A stretch of 64,000 nt of DNA from Gammaproteobacteria bacterium. GTDB lineage: Bacteria; Pseudomonadota; Gammaproteobacteria; Thiotrichales; Thiotrichaceae. A model generated the notes under the pieces. The model searched no databases. It had not been told where the DNA came from and saw only the letters and a list, made by a program, of their open reading frames with translations. The DNA lies in the NCBI GenBank assembly GCA_018822845.1, contig JAHJJD010000120.1:1-64000 (forward strand), read 5' to 3'. Positions 43,710 to 50,866 of this stretch are shown in pieces. The stretch's first letter is position 1. Every line of letters begins with the position of its first letter. The translations under genes and the position numbers were made by a program.

Positions 43710-43770
43710 GTTTTACCCGGACAGGGTTGGCGAAAGGTTGGTGGATAATCCTGCCGGATTGCGCTATCAA
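43710..43770. promoter_or_regulatory. Divergent CCAACC promoter: ExbB-like unit (-) and PedC-like permease (+)
   Basis: On the minus strand CCAACC at 43741-43736 and 43730-43725 (spacer TTTCG), then TAAAAC at 43715-43710 after 9 bp. On the plus strand the same repeat reads GGTTGG; 23 bp after it stands TATCAA at 43765-43770. The same spacing is found at the 45588 site, which supports use in both directions. Confidence 0.7.
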
Positions 43771-43795
43771 GTAGGGAAACCATCGGGAGGAGGTT

Positions 43796-44599
43796 ATGGC
43801 CACACGGCATTTGCCCGCATTACTGGCGATTAGTCAGCGCGAAACCGTCAAGTTCCTGCATCAGCGCGGACGCCTGCTGTCGGCGCTGGTGCGCCCGGCC
43901 TTATGGCTAATCGTGTTCGCCGCCGGTTTCCAGAATGTGTTCGGCGTGTCGATCATTCCGCCTTACGAGACGTACATCGAATACCAGGTCTACGTGGTGC
44001 CCGGCCTGCTGGGCATGGTGCTGCTGTTCAACGGCATGCAGTCCTCGCTGGCGATGGTGTATGACCGCGAAATGGGCCTGATGCGGCTGCTGCTGATTGC
44101 GCCACAACCTCGCTGGTTCCTGCTGTTCAGCAAACTGGTGGCAGGAACCGTGCTGTCGGTGTTGCAGGCGTATGCCTTCCTCGCCCTGTGCGCCGTGTTC
44201 GGGGTCGACATTCCGTGGATGGGATGGTTGTACGCCCTGCCCGCGCTGGTGCTGGGCGGGCTGATGCTGGGCGCGTTGGGGCTGCTGCTGTCGGTTTCCA
44301 TCCGCCAACTGGAAAACTTTGCGGGCACCATGAACTTCGTCATTTTCCCCATGTTTTTCCTCTCCAGTGCACTGTATCCGCTGTGGAAATTGCAGGAATC
44401 GGGCGCAACCATCGTGCACCTGCTGGCGCAATACAACCCGTTTACGCATGTGGTGGAAATGATCCGTTTTGCCCTGTACGGCCAATTCAACCTCCTCTCT
44501 TCACTGGCCGTACTGGGCGCTTTGATTGTGTTTTTCCTGCTGGCGGTGTGGGGGTATGACCCGCAACATGGGTTGGTGCGCAAGGCGCGACAGGCTTGA
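43796..44599 (+). CDS. ABC-2 type permease of the PQQ alcohol system (PedC-like)
   Basis: The protein has 267 residues and six membrane segments, with GGGAGGAGG before the ATG. The ABC-2 signature is visible (RPALWLIVFAAGFQNVF, LGALGLLLSVSIRQLENFAGTMNFVIFPMFFLSSALYP in parts, YNPFTHVVEMIRFALYG). It matches the permease family (TIGR03861) tied to PQQ alcohol dehydrogenases, whose P. putida system PedA1A2BC is needed for rare-earth-dependent growth. Its ATPase partner is probably the gene at 49082, five kilobases away. Confidence 0.88.
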   Translation: MATRHLPALLAISQRETVKFLHQRGRLLSALVRPALWLIVFAAGFQNVFGVSIIPPYETYIEYQVYVVPGLLGMVLLFNGMQSSLAMVYDREMGLMRLLLIAPQPRWFLLFSKLVAGTVLSVLQAYAFLALCAVFGVDIPWMGWLYALPALVLGGLMLGALGLLLSVSIRQLENFAGTMNFVIFPMFFLSSALYPLWKLQESGATIVHLLAQYNPFTHVVEMIRFALYGQFNLLSSLAVLGALIVFFLLAVWGYDPQHGLVRKARQA

Positions 44600-44671
44600 A
44601 AATTGTAGATTCCACTCCTCCTGTGTCAGAATCAATCCGTCATCACACCGGACAGATTCAGGAAGTTATTA

Positions 44672-45160
44672 ATGACAACACAGGAAAACACTTCACAACT
44701 AATCATTTACCAAACGGAAGGCGGCAGTACCAAACTGGATGTCCGCTTTCAGGATGAAACGGTCTGGCTGACGCAAAAGCTAATGGCGGAGTTGTTCCAG
44801 ACAACTACTGCCAACATCAATATCCATCTGAAAAATATCTTTTCAGAACATGAACTTGATGAAAATTCAGTTGTTAAGGATTTCTTAATAACTGCCGCAG
44901 ATGAAAAAAAATACCGCACCAAACACTACAACCTCGATGCCATCATCTCGGTGGGCTACCGGGTTCAGTCGCATACCGCTACCCGCTTCCGCCAGTGGGC
45001 AACCCGCCATTTGCGGGAATACATCGTCAAGGGTTTTGTGCTGGATGATGAACGCCTGAAGAACCCTGACCAGCCTTTCGACTATTTTGAAGAGCTCACC
45101 CGCCGCATTCAGGACATCCGCCCTTTTCCCAAACAAGCCATCATTCCCGCAGCCCTATAA
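44672..45160 (+). pseudogene. Truncated RhuM-family gene
   Basis: 162 residues match the N-terminal half of RhuM-type virulence proteins (VWLTQKLMAELFQTTTANIN, HLKNIFSEHELDENSV, YNLDAIISVGYRVQSHTATR, FRQWATRHLREYIVKGFVLD). The match stops at RRIQDIRPF, after which unrelated residues and a stop follow. Full-length relatives are about twice as long. Probably not functional. It has its own AT-rich 5' region and does not belong to the operons around it. Confidence 0.75.
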
Positions 45161-45193
45161 ATGCCTTTCGGCTTTCTCCCCCAAACCCGATAT

Positions 45194-45210
45194 ATTGGAA
45201 TCATTCCAAT
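45194..45210. repeat. Short palindrome upstream of the glycine-zipper gene
   Basis: ATTGGAA-TCA-TTCCAAT, a perfect 7-bp inverted repeat 24 bases before the ATG at 45235. It is a plausible operator for that gene. Confidence 0.4.
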
Positions 45211-45234
45211 GAGAGAAAACGGGAGGAATTCCCA

Positions 45235-45450
45235 ATGAAATCAGCACAAAAGTTTGTCACAGCCGCTTTTATGGCGTTTGTATTATTCAGCATGACTGCC
45301 TGTGTCAACAGCATGACAACACGGGAAAGAAATACAGCGATTGGCGCAGGTGTCGGCGCTGTTGTAGGCAATGTCGTTACTGATGGATCAACTGTCGGCA
45401 CTGTTGGTGGCGCAGTCGCAGGCGGTGTTATCGGCCACAATGTCCGTTAA
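45235..45450 (+). CDS. Glycine-zipper lipoprotein
   Basis: The protein has 71 residues. The lipobox is FSMTAC. The rest is a glycine zipper (AIGAGVGAVVGNVV, GTVGGAVAGGVIGHNV) like OsmB/YmgG-type envelope-stress lipoproteins. GGGAGGAATTCCC stands upstream. It is independent of the neighbouring ABC operon, whose repeat promoter begins 140 bases later. Confidence 0.85.
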   Translation: MKSAQKFVTAAFMAFVLFSMTACVNSMTTRERNTAIGAGVGAVVGNVVTDGSTVGTVGGAVAGGVIGHNVR

Positions 45451-45587
45451 GTAATGTTACACACCTGACGCCCTGCATTTGGCAATTGCCCGCCACCACG
45501 GCTGCACTGACTTCTGGATAAATGATGACAGGCTGAACACAGCTGCTGGTGATTTGGTTGTTAACGTACTAGGTTGACGCCCCCGCA

Positions 45588-45633
45588 GGTTGGCAAAAGG
45601 TTGGTAGCATCCCATCCCACTTTCCGGTATCAA
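45588..45633 (+). promoter_or_regulatory. Reverse-oriented CCAACC promoter of the NitT/TauT-type ABC operon
   Basis: GGTTGG at 45588-45593 and 45599-45604 (spacer CAAAA), then TATCAA at 45628-45633 after 23 bp. The repeat is inverted relative to most sites. A further half-site GGTTGA lies at 45572-45577. No -10-like box follows on the minus strand. Confidence 0.6.
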
Positions 45634-45666
45634 GAAAGTATTCATGTCATCGGGGAGGAAGACATC

Positions 45667-46815
45667 ATGAAACTTTCATACCGTCGCTTGTTAGAAACGT
45701 GCACGAAACAACTTCCCAAAGAGGGCGTATGCCATACGCCCCTACAGCGGATGGTCTTCGTAGGGGCGTATGGCATACGCCCTCTTCACGGTTGTACCGA
45801 GTCAGGGATGTTGTTTCGTGCACGTTCCTTAGTACGCTGGCTGGCCTCGCTCAGCCTGCTGGCCGGGCTGTCATCGCCCGCTTTCGCACTGGAAAAAGTG
45901 CGTGTGGGCGTGCTGGAATTCGGCACCGTCAGTTGGGAAATGGATACCCTCAAACAGCACAAGCTGGATGAGCAACAAGGCATAGCCCTCGAAATCACCC
46001 CGCTGGCTTCCGCCGACGCATCCACTGTCGCCCTGCAAGGTGGCGCAGTCGATATCATCGTCTCCGACTGGGTATGGGTCGCGCGCCAACGTGCCGCAGG
46101 GCAGGATTACACCCTGTTCCCCTACTCCAACGCAGTCGGTGCACTGATGGTCAAACCCGACAGCGGTATCAAGACGCTGGCCGACCTGAAAGGCAAGAAA
46201 CTCGGTGTGGCAGGCGGGCCAACCGACAAAAGCTGGCTATTGCTGCGCGCCTACGCCCAGCAAAAAGAAGGGCTGGATTTGCAAGCCGAAGCTGAACCGC
46301 AATTCGCCGCGCCCCCGCTGCTCAACGAACTGATGCAACGTGGTGACCTCGACGCCGTGCTGAATTTCTGGCACTACGCCGCCCGCCTGCAAGCCGCTGG
46401 CATGCAACCATTGATCACTGTACCGGAAGTCGTGCAAGGCTTGGGCATCAACAGCGAATTGCCACTGGTCGGCTGGGTCGTCAACGAAACATGGGCGAAT
46501 GAACACCCCGCTGCGGTAAAAGGCTTCCTCACCGCCGACTACGCCGCCAAGCAAATACTCAAGGAATCCGACGCGGAATGGGAGCGTCTACGCCCGCGCA
46601 TGAAAGCCGAAAACGACGCCATTTTCACCCAGTTGCGTGACGGTTTCCGCGCGGGCATCCCCACCTGTTTCGGCGAGCAGGAAAAGCAGGCGGCTGCCGA
46701 CACCTTCAAAATCCTGGCCGAAGTTGGCGGGGAAAAGCTGCTGGGCAAGGCCAAACCGCCACTGGATGACAAGGTGTTCTGGCCTGGCTTCAGTCTGCCC
46801 GCCTGTACCGGGTGA
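45667..46815 (+). CDS. NitT/TauT-type ABC substrate-binding protein, signal peptide split by a repeat element
   Basis: The protein has 382 residues as read from ATG 45667 (GGGGAGGAAG upstream). The body is a SsuA/ThiY-like binding fold (VRVGVLEFGTVSWEMDTL, GGAVDIIVSDWVWVARQRAAG, KKLGVAGGPTDKSWLL). A 135-bp element with inverted ends fills codons 10-54 in frame. Removing it with one TTA duplicate joins MKLSYRRLL directly to VRWLASLSLLAGLSSPAFA, a normal signal peptide. Today translation may start at 45667 with a 46-residue insertion, or at ATG 45808 inside the element. The ligand is unknown; the operon shares the alcohol-regulon repeat. Confidence 0.85.
   Translation: MKLSYRRLLETCTKQLPKEGVCHTPLQRMVFVGAYGIRPLHGCTESGMLFRARSLVRWLASLSLLAGLSSPAFALEKVRVGVLEFGTVSWEMDTLKQHKLDEQQGIALEITPLASADASTVALQGGAVDIIVSDWVWVARQRAAGQDYTLFPYSNAVGALMVKPDSGIKTLADLKGKKLGVAGGPTDKSWLLLRAYAQQKEGLDLQAEAEPQFAAPPLLNELMQRGDLDAVLNFWHYAARLQAAGMQPLITVPEVVQGLGINSELPLVGWVVNETWANEHPAAVKGFLTADYAAKQILKESDAEWERLRPRMKAENDAIFTQLRDGFRAGIPTCFGEQEKQAAADTFKILAEVGGEKLLGKAKPPLDDKVFWPGFSLPACTG
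45694..45828. mobile_element. 135-bp MITE-like element with TTA target duplication
   Basis: The ends are 19-bp inverted repeats with one mismatch (GAAACGTGCACGAAACAAC at 45694-45712 and the complement of GGAACGTGCACGAAACAAC at 45810-45828). Inside is a perfect 25-bp inverted repeat (45721-45745 and 45760-45784) built on GGGCGTATGCCATACGCCC. TTA occurs on both sides (45691-45693 and 45829-45831). There is no coding capacity of its own, so a transposase elsewhere would be needed. Confidence 0.85.
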
Positions 46816-46817
46816 GT

Positions 46818-47558
46818 ATGCACCCACGCTACATCCGCCTCATCGTCCTGTGCGGTTTCGTGCTGCTGTGGCATCTGACCGCTGAGCTGCTGGCAAGCCG
46901 CTCGCTGCCCGGCCCGCTGGCAGTGCTGGATACGCTCTGGCAACAACTGGCCAACGGTGAATTGCTGTTTCATCTGGGTGCCACCCTGTTGCGGGTGTTG
47001 GTCAGTTTCACGCTGGCCATGCTGATTGGGGTCGCGCTCGGCATCCTCATGGGCAGCCGCCAAACATGGGACGACTGGCTGGATGCGCTACTAATCCTCG
47101 CCCTCAATATTCCTGCACTGGTCACCATCATCCTCTGCTATATCTGGCTGGGGCTGGGGGAAACGGCAGCGGTGCTGGCGGTAGCGCTGAACAAGATTCC
47201 CACCGTGGTGGTCACCCTGCGTGAAGGCGCGCGCGCCATCAACCCCGAACTCTTGCAAGTGGCACAGGTTTACCGCCTGTCGCGCTGGCAAACCTTCCGC
47301 AAGGTCTACCTGCCGCAGCTTTACCCTTATCTGTTCGGCGCGGCGCGTAACGGGCTGGCGCTGATCTGGAAAATCGTGCTGGTGGTGGAACTGCTGGGGC
47401 GCAGCAACGGCGTCGGTTTCCAGTTGGGCAATTACTTCCACTTTTTCGACATCAGCGGAATTCTGGCCTACACGCTGGCTTTCGTCGTGATCGTGCTGGC
47501 GCTGGAAGCCTTGCTGCTGCGCCCGCTGGAAAGGCATTTGAACCGGTGGCGCGCATGA
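46818..47558 (+). CDS. NitT/TauT-type ABC permease
   Basis: The protein has 246 residues from ATG 46818 (a GTG two codons earlier overlaps the previous stop). Six membrane segments and the BPD_transp_1 EAA loop (REGARAINPELLQVAQVYRL, YLPQLYPYLFGAARNGLALI) are present. It is the membrane part of the transporter with its flanking genes. It overlaps the ATPase gene by four bases. Confidence 0.92.
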   Translation: MHPRYIRLIVLCGFVLLWHLTAELLASRSLPGPLAVLDTLWQQLANGELLFHLGATLLRVLVSFTLAMLIGVALGILMGSRQTWDDWLDALLILALNIPALVTIILCYIWLGLGETAAVLAVALNKIPTVVVTLREGARAINPELLQVAQVYRLSRWQTFRKVYLPQLYPYLFGAARNGLALIWKIVLVVELLGRSNGVGFQLGNYFHFFDISGILAYTLAFVVIVLALEALLLRPLERHLNRWRA

Positions 47559-48310
47559 GTTTCCTGAGTGTTGATTTACAGGACAAAACCTATCCCAACG
47601 GCGTGTGCGCCATCCGTGATTTGCGCTTTGAGGTGGCAGAAGGTGAATTCGTGGCGATTGTCGCGCCCTCCGGTGCAGGCAAAAGCACCCTGTTGAACCT
47701 GCTGGCGGGGCTGGACAAGGGTTTCCACGGCTCGCTGAGTTACCCGCATGATGCCAGCCTGAGCTTCATGTTCCAGGAACCGCGCCTGCTGCCGTGGCTG
47801 ACACTGGAAGCCAATATCCGCCTGGTGCTGGATGCACCACACCGCCACACCGATCTGAGCCGTTTCGCCCGTATGGATCTGCTGTTGCAGCAACTGGGCT
47901 TGCAGGATTTCCGCCATGCTTACCCCAACCAGTTGTCGGGCGGCATGAAACGCCGCGCCGCACTGGTGCGTGCTTTCGTCACCCAGCCCAGCCTGCTGCT
48001 GATGGATGAGCCATTCCAGTCGCTTGACGAGCCGACCGCGCAAGGCTTGCGCCAGTTGCTGCTGCAATTGTGGGCGGAAAGCCGCCCTACCGTGCTGTTC
48101 GTCACCCACAGCCTCAACGAAGCGCTGCTGCTGGCTGACCGCATCCTGTTCCTGTCACCCCGACCCGCCCATGTGATTCTGGATTACCGCGTTCCCCTGG
48201 CGCGACCCCGCCCGCTGGAAACCAGCGCGTTGCAACCCTTGCAGGCTGAATTGCTGCAACAGCACCCTGAACTGCTGTCCGGTATCCCAACCTTTTACCA
48301 ACCGGATTGA
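47555..48310 (+). CDS. NitT/TauT-type ABC ATP-binding protein
   Basis: The protein has 251 residues from ATG 47555. Walker A APSGAGKST, Q-loop FQEPRLLPW, signature LSGGMKRRAAL, Walker B LLLMDEP, H-loop FVTHS. Closest in type to SsuB/TauB. The last codons (GIPTFYQPD) coincide with the CCAACC repeat that drives the next gene, so the 3' end doubles as a promoter. Confidence 0.93.
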   Translation: MSFLSVDLQDKTYPNGVCAIRDLRFEVAEGEFVAIVAPSGAGKSTLLNLLAGLDKGFHGSLSYPHDASLSFMFQEPRLLPWLTLEANIRLVLDAPHRHTDLSRFARMDLLLQQLGLQDFRHAYPNQLSGGMKRRAALVRAFVTQPSLLLMDEPFQSLDEPTAQGLRQLLLQLWAESRPTVLFVTHSLNEALLLADRILFLSPRPAHVILDYRVPLARPRPLETSALQPLQAELLQQHPELLSGIPTFYQPD

Positions 48311-48319
48311 ACCTAGACT
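48287..48319 (+). promoter_or_regulatory. CCAACC direct-repeat promoter of the dihaem cytochrome gene, inside the preceding CDS
   Basis: CCAACC at 48287-48292 and 48298-48303 (spacer TTTTA), then TAGACT at 48314-48319 after 10 bp. The repeat lies within the last eight codons of the ATPase gene. The cytochrome start follows 47 bp after the -10 box. Confidence 0.75.
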
Positions 48320-48365
48320 TTGGCGTATCCGAGCGAACATATTTGGCTTACAGGAGATAGTGACG

Positions 48366-49034
48366 ATGAAGTGTTTGAATATCATGGCGCTGGCGACCCT
48401 GATGGGGATGGGCACAGCCGCTCATGCCACAGACCACATGCTGGAAACAGCCACCAGACAGGGCTGTTTCATCTGCCACTCGGTGCAGACTAAAACCGGG
48501 CCTGCTGTCCCGCTCGCCCCGGCGTATGCGGACATTGCCGAACGCTTCAAGGATCAGAAGGACGCCGCCAGCTATCTGGCCGGGCGCATCCTCAAGGGTA
48601 CGGTGGATACACCACAGGATTGGGAAGGCAAGGTGAATATGCGCTTCATGCCACCCAATGTGGGCGTAACCCCGGAAGAAGCCAGCCAACTGGCGGAGTG
48701 GATTCTCACCATCAAGAAAGACGCAGTGCCTGAAGAAGTCATCACCCGCGAAGGCATGTTGACGCTGGCCGCCCAGAACGGCTGTATTGCCTGCCACGGC
48801 GTCAGCAAGACCAAAGACAGCCATTACATCCCGCTGGCACCCACTTTCCACGACGTGGCCGAGCGTTACAAAGCCAGCGAAAACCCTAAAGCGGTTCTGC
48901 TGGATTCGATCATGCACGGCACCGTGGACAAGGAAAAGAAATGGCCTGACACCAACATGCGTTTCATGCCACCCAATCCGTCCCTGAGCCAGCAAGACGC
49001 CGAAACACTGGTCGACTGGATTTTATCCCTGTAG
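48366..49034 (+). CDS. Dihaem cytochrome c (c4-like)
   Basis: The protein has 222 residues from ATG 48366 (CAGGAGATAG upstream). The signal peptide ends at AAHA. Two similar cytochrome domains each have a haem motif (GCFICHS and GCIACHG) and a late axial Met (MRFMPPN in both). The repeat within the protein suggests an internal duplication, as in cytochrome c4. It probably links the dehydrogenase cytochromes to a terminal oxidase. The PedA-like ATPase gene follows. Confidence 0.92.
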   Translation: MKCLNIMALATLMGMGTAAHATDHMLETATRQGCFICHSVQTKTGPAVPLAPAYADIAERFKDQKDAASYLAGRILKGTVDTPQDWEGKVNMRFMPPNVGVTPEEASQLAEWILTIKKDAVPEEVITREGMLTLAAQNGCIACHGVSKTKDSHYIPLAPTFHDVAERYKASENPKAVLLDSIMHGTVDKEKKWPDTNMRFMPPNPSLSQQDAETLVDWILSL

Positions 49035-49081
49035 GCATGTAACCATGCAGACATCCCGTTGACCTGTCGAGGAAACCCGTG

Positions 49082-49879
49082 ATGCCTGAACAGCCCATCC
49101 TGTCCGTCGAATCTGTCAGCAAACACTACGGCGCGTTGTGCGCCGTCAATCAGGTCAGTTTCCAGTTAGGCAGCGGCTTTCATGCGTTGCTGGGGCCGAA
49201 TGGGGCGGGCAAGAGCACCCTGTTCCAGTTGCTGACCGGCCTGTTTGCGCCGGATCAGGGTGAAATCCGCCTCAACGGGGTCAGCATCCGCCACAACCTG
49301 ACGCAGGCACTGGCGCAGATGGGCGTGGTGTTCCAGCAACCAGCGCTGGATCTCGACCTGAGCTTACAGGCCAACCTGGATTTTTACGGGCGCTTGCACG
49401 GTATGCGCAAGGCGGAAATTCGTGAACGCAGCGCCGCCGAACTGGCGCAACTGGAGCTGACGGAATCCGCCAAACGCCCTTGCCGCACCCTGAGCGGCGG
49501 CAACCGGCGCAAGGTGGAACTGGCGCGCGCCCTGCTGACCGGGCCACAACTGCTGTTGATGGACGAAGCCACAGTCGGTCTCGACCCCGCTTCCCGCGCT
49601 GCACTGCTGGCTTACGTCCACCGTCTGTGCCATCAACAGGGTTTGAGCGTGTTGTGGGCAACCCACCTGATCGATGAAGCCGAACAAGCCGATCAGGTGC
49701 TGGTCATGCACAAGGGCAAACTGCTGGCGCAGGCTGCACCCGCTGAACTCATCGCACAAACCGGCGCGCCCTCGCTGCTGGAGGCTTTCTTCCATTTGTC
49801 GGGCGAGCCTTCTTCTGTCGGAGCCAACTGTGCTGGTGCCAGGGAATCGCTTGCAGGGCAAGCTCCTACAGCGTTATGA
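49082..49879 (+). CDS. ABC ATPase of the PQQ alcohol system (PedA-like), C-terminus formed by a repeat
   Basis: The protein has 265 residues from ATG 49082. Walker A GPNGAGKST, Q-loop FQQPALDLDLSL, signature LSGGNRRKVELA, Walker B LLLMDEATVGLD, H-loop ATHLIDEAEQ. It fits the TIGR03864 family that works with the PedC-like permease at 43796. The normal end is near LLEAFFHLSGE. The last 20 or so residues are encoded by a REP-like palindromic sequence, giving an atypical tail. The gene overlaps the aminopeptidase start by four bases. Confidence 0.88.
   Translation: MPEQPILSVESVSKHYGALCAVNQVSFQLGSGFHALLGPNGAGKSTLFQLLTGLFAPDQGEIRLNGVSIRHNLTQALAQMGVVFQQPALDLDLSLQANLDFYGRLHGMRKAEIRERSAAELAQLELTESAKRPCRTLSGGNRRKVELARALLTGPQLLLMDEATVGLDPASRAALLAYVHRLCHQQGLSVLWATHLIDEAEQADQVLVMHKGKLLAQAAPAELIAQTGAPSLLEAFFHLSGEPSSVGANCAGARESLAGQAPTAL
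49820..49870. repeat. REP-like palindromic sequence at a gene end
   Basis: On the minus strand this reads TGTAGGAGCTTGCCCTGCAA and then GCGATTCC, the type of extragenic palindrome common in Pseudomonas. GCTTGC (49849-49854) and GCAAGC (49858-49863) form the inner stem. Here it lies inside the 3' end of the ATPase gene. Confidence 0.65.
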
Positions 49880-50823
49880 CGCCTTACCGCGAAGCCTGCC
49901 TTCCGGTCACTCAGGGGCATTCGCTGTATTACGCCGAATTCGGCAATCCGGCGGGTATTCCGCTGCTGTTTGTGCATGGCGGTCCCGGCTCCGGCTGCAA
50001 TCCGGCACACGCGGCTTTGCTGCTGCCAGAAACCTTGCGCATCATCCAGTTCGACCAGCGCGGCTGCGGGCGTTCCACCCCCGGCGGCAAGCTGCTGGGC
50101 AACCGTACCTGCGCGCTGGTACATGACATGGAATGCCTGCGCCGCCATCTGGGTATTGCGCAATGGCTCATTTACGGAGGCTCGTGGGGTGCAACGCTGG
50201 CACTTGAATACGCCAAACATTTCACCCAGCGGGTATCAGGTTTGCTGCTGCGCGGCGCATTTCTGGCACGGCAGGAAGACTGGCAATGGTTCAGCACGCC
50301 ACACGGGGTGGCACAGCAGTTTCCGGCAGCCTATCAAAACCTGCTGCAAGCCTTGCAGGCGCAGCCGGGGGAAAATCCGGCCAGCAGCCTGCACCGGCAT
50401 TTGCTCAACCCACGCACCAGCATGGAAGCTGCTTACCGTTACGCGCTGGCGTGGGATGCGTGGGAAGCCAGCGTAATGGGTGTTCCACCGCCCGTTTTCA
50501 ACCCCGACCCGGCCAGCTGGCAGGCGCGCACCAACCGTGCCCGCGTCTACAGCCATTATGCTGTCCACCAGTTTTTCCTTCCCGCACAAGGCGTCTTGCC
50601 GGGGCTGGAAGCCATCCGCGCTATTCCCGCTACGCTGGCGCACGGGTTGCATGATCCTGTGTGCCGCTATGCAGGTGCAGAAATGTTGGCGGCAAAACTG
50701 CCGCAACTGCAACTGGTTACAGCCAAGGCGGGGCATGGCATGCACGAGCCAGCCATGCAATCAGCCCTGCGTGAAGCTATCACACACTTGTATTCCAACC
50801 TTTTGCCAACCCGCATCCGTTAA
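49876..50823 (+). CDS. pip: Prolyl aminopeptidase
   Basis: The protein has 315 residues and an alpha/beta-hydrolase fold. The oxyanion motif FVHGGPGSG, FDQRGCGRS and the nucleophile elbow GGSWGATLA (Ser103) are typical; the catalytic Asp (HDPVC region) and His (KAGHGMHEP) follow late. It removes N-terminal proline from peptides in the cytoplasm. Its start overlaps the ATPase stop. The CCAACC promoter of the next gene lies in its last ten codons. Confidence 0.92.
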   Translation: MTPYREACLPVTQGHSLYYAEFGNPAGIPLLFVHGGPGSGCNPAHAALLLPETLRIIQFDQRGCGRSTPGGKLLGNRTCALVHDMECLRRHLGIAQWLIYGGSWGATLALEYAKHFTQRVSGLLLRGAFLARQEDWQWFSTPHGVAQQFPAAYQNLLQALQAQPGENPASSLHRHLLNPRTSMEAAYRYALAWDAWEASVMGVPPPVFNPDPASWQARTNRARVYSHYAVHQFFLPAQGVLPGLEAIRAIPATLAHGLHDPVCRYAGAEMLAAKLPQLQLVTAKAGHGMHEPAMQSALREAITHLYSNLLPTRIR

Positions 50824-50826
50824 ACT
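50795..50826 (+). promoter_or_regulatory. CCAACC direct-repeat promoter of NDH-2, inside the end of pip
   Basis: CCAACC at 50795-50800 and 50806-50811 (spacer TTTTG), then TAAACT at 50821-50826 after 9 bp. The -10 box includes the pip stop codon. The NDH-2 start is 41 bp further on. Confidence 0.78.
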
Positions 50827-50866
50827 ATGTTGCACTGCAATACGACTACTAATAACGGGAGTACTT

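Noticed and set aside
45572-45577. GGTTGA as a third half-site at the 45588 promoter
   Set aside because: Spacing of 16 bp does not fit the 11-bp period; kept only as a remark in that feature.
45457-45645. Minus-strand frame of 62 codons between the glycine-zipper gene and the ABC operon
   Set aside because: No ribosome site and it overlaps the repeat promoter; a transposase-like look was not convincing.
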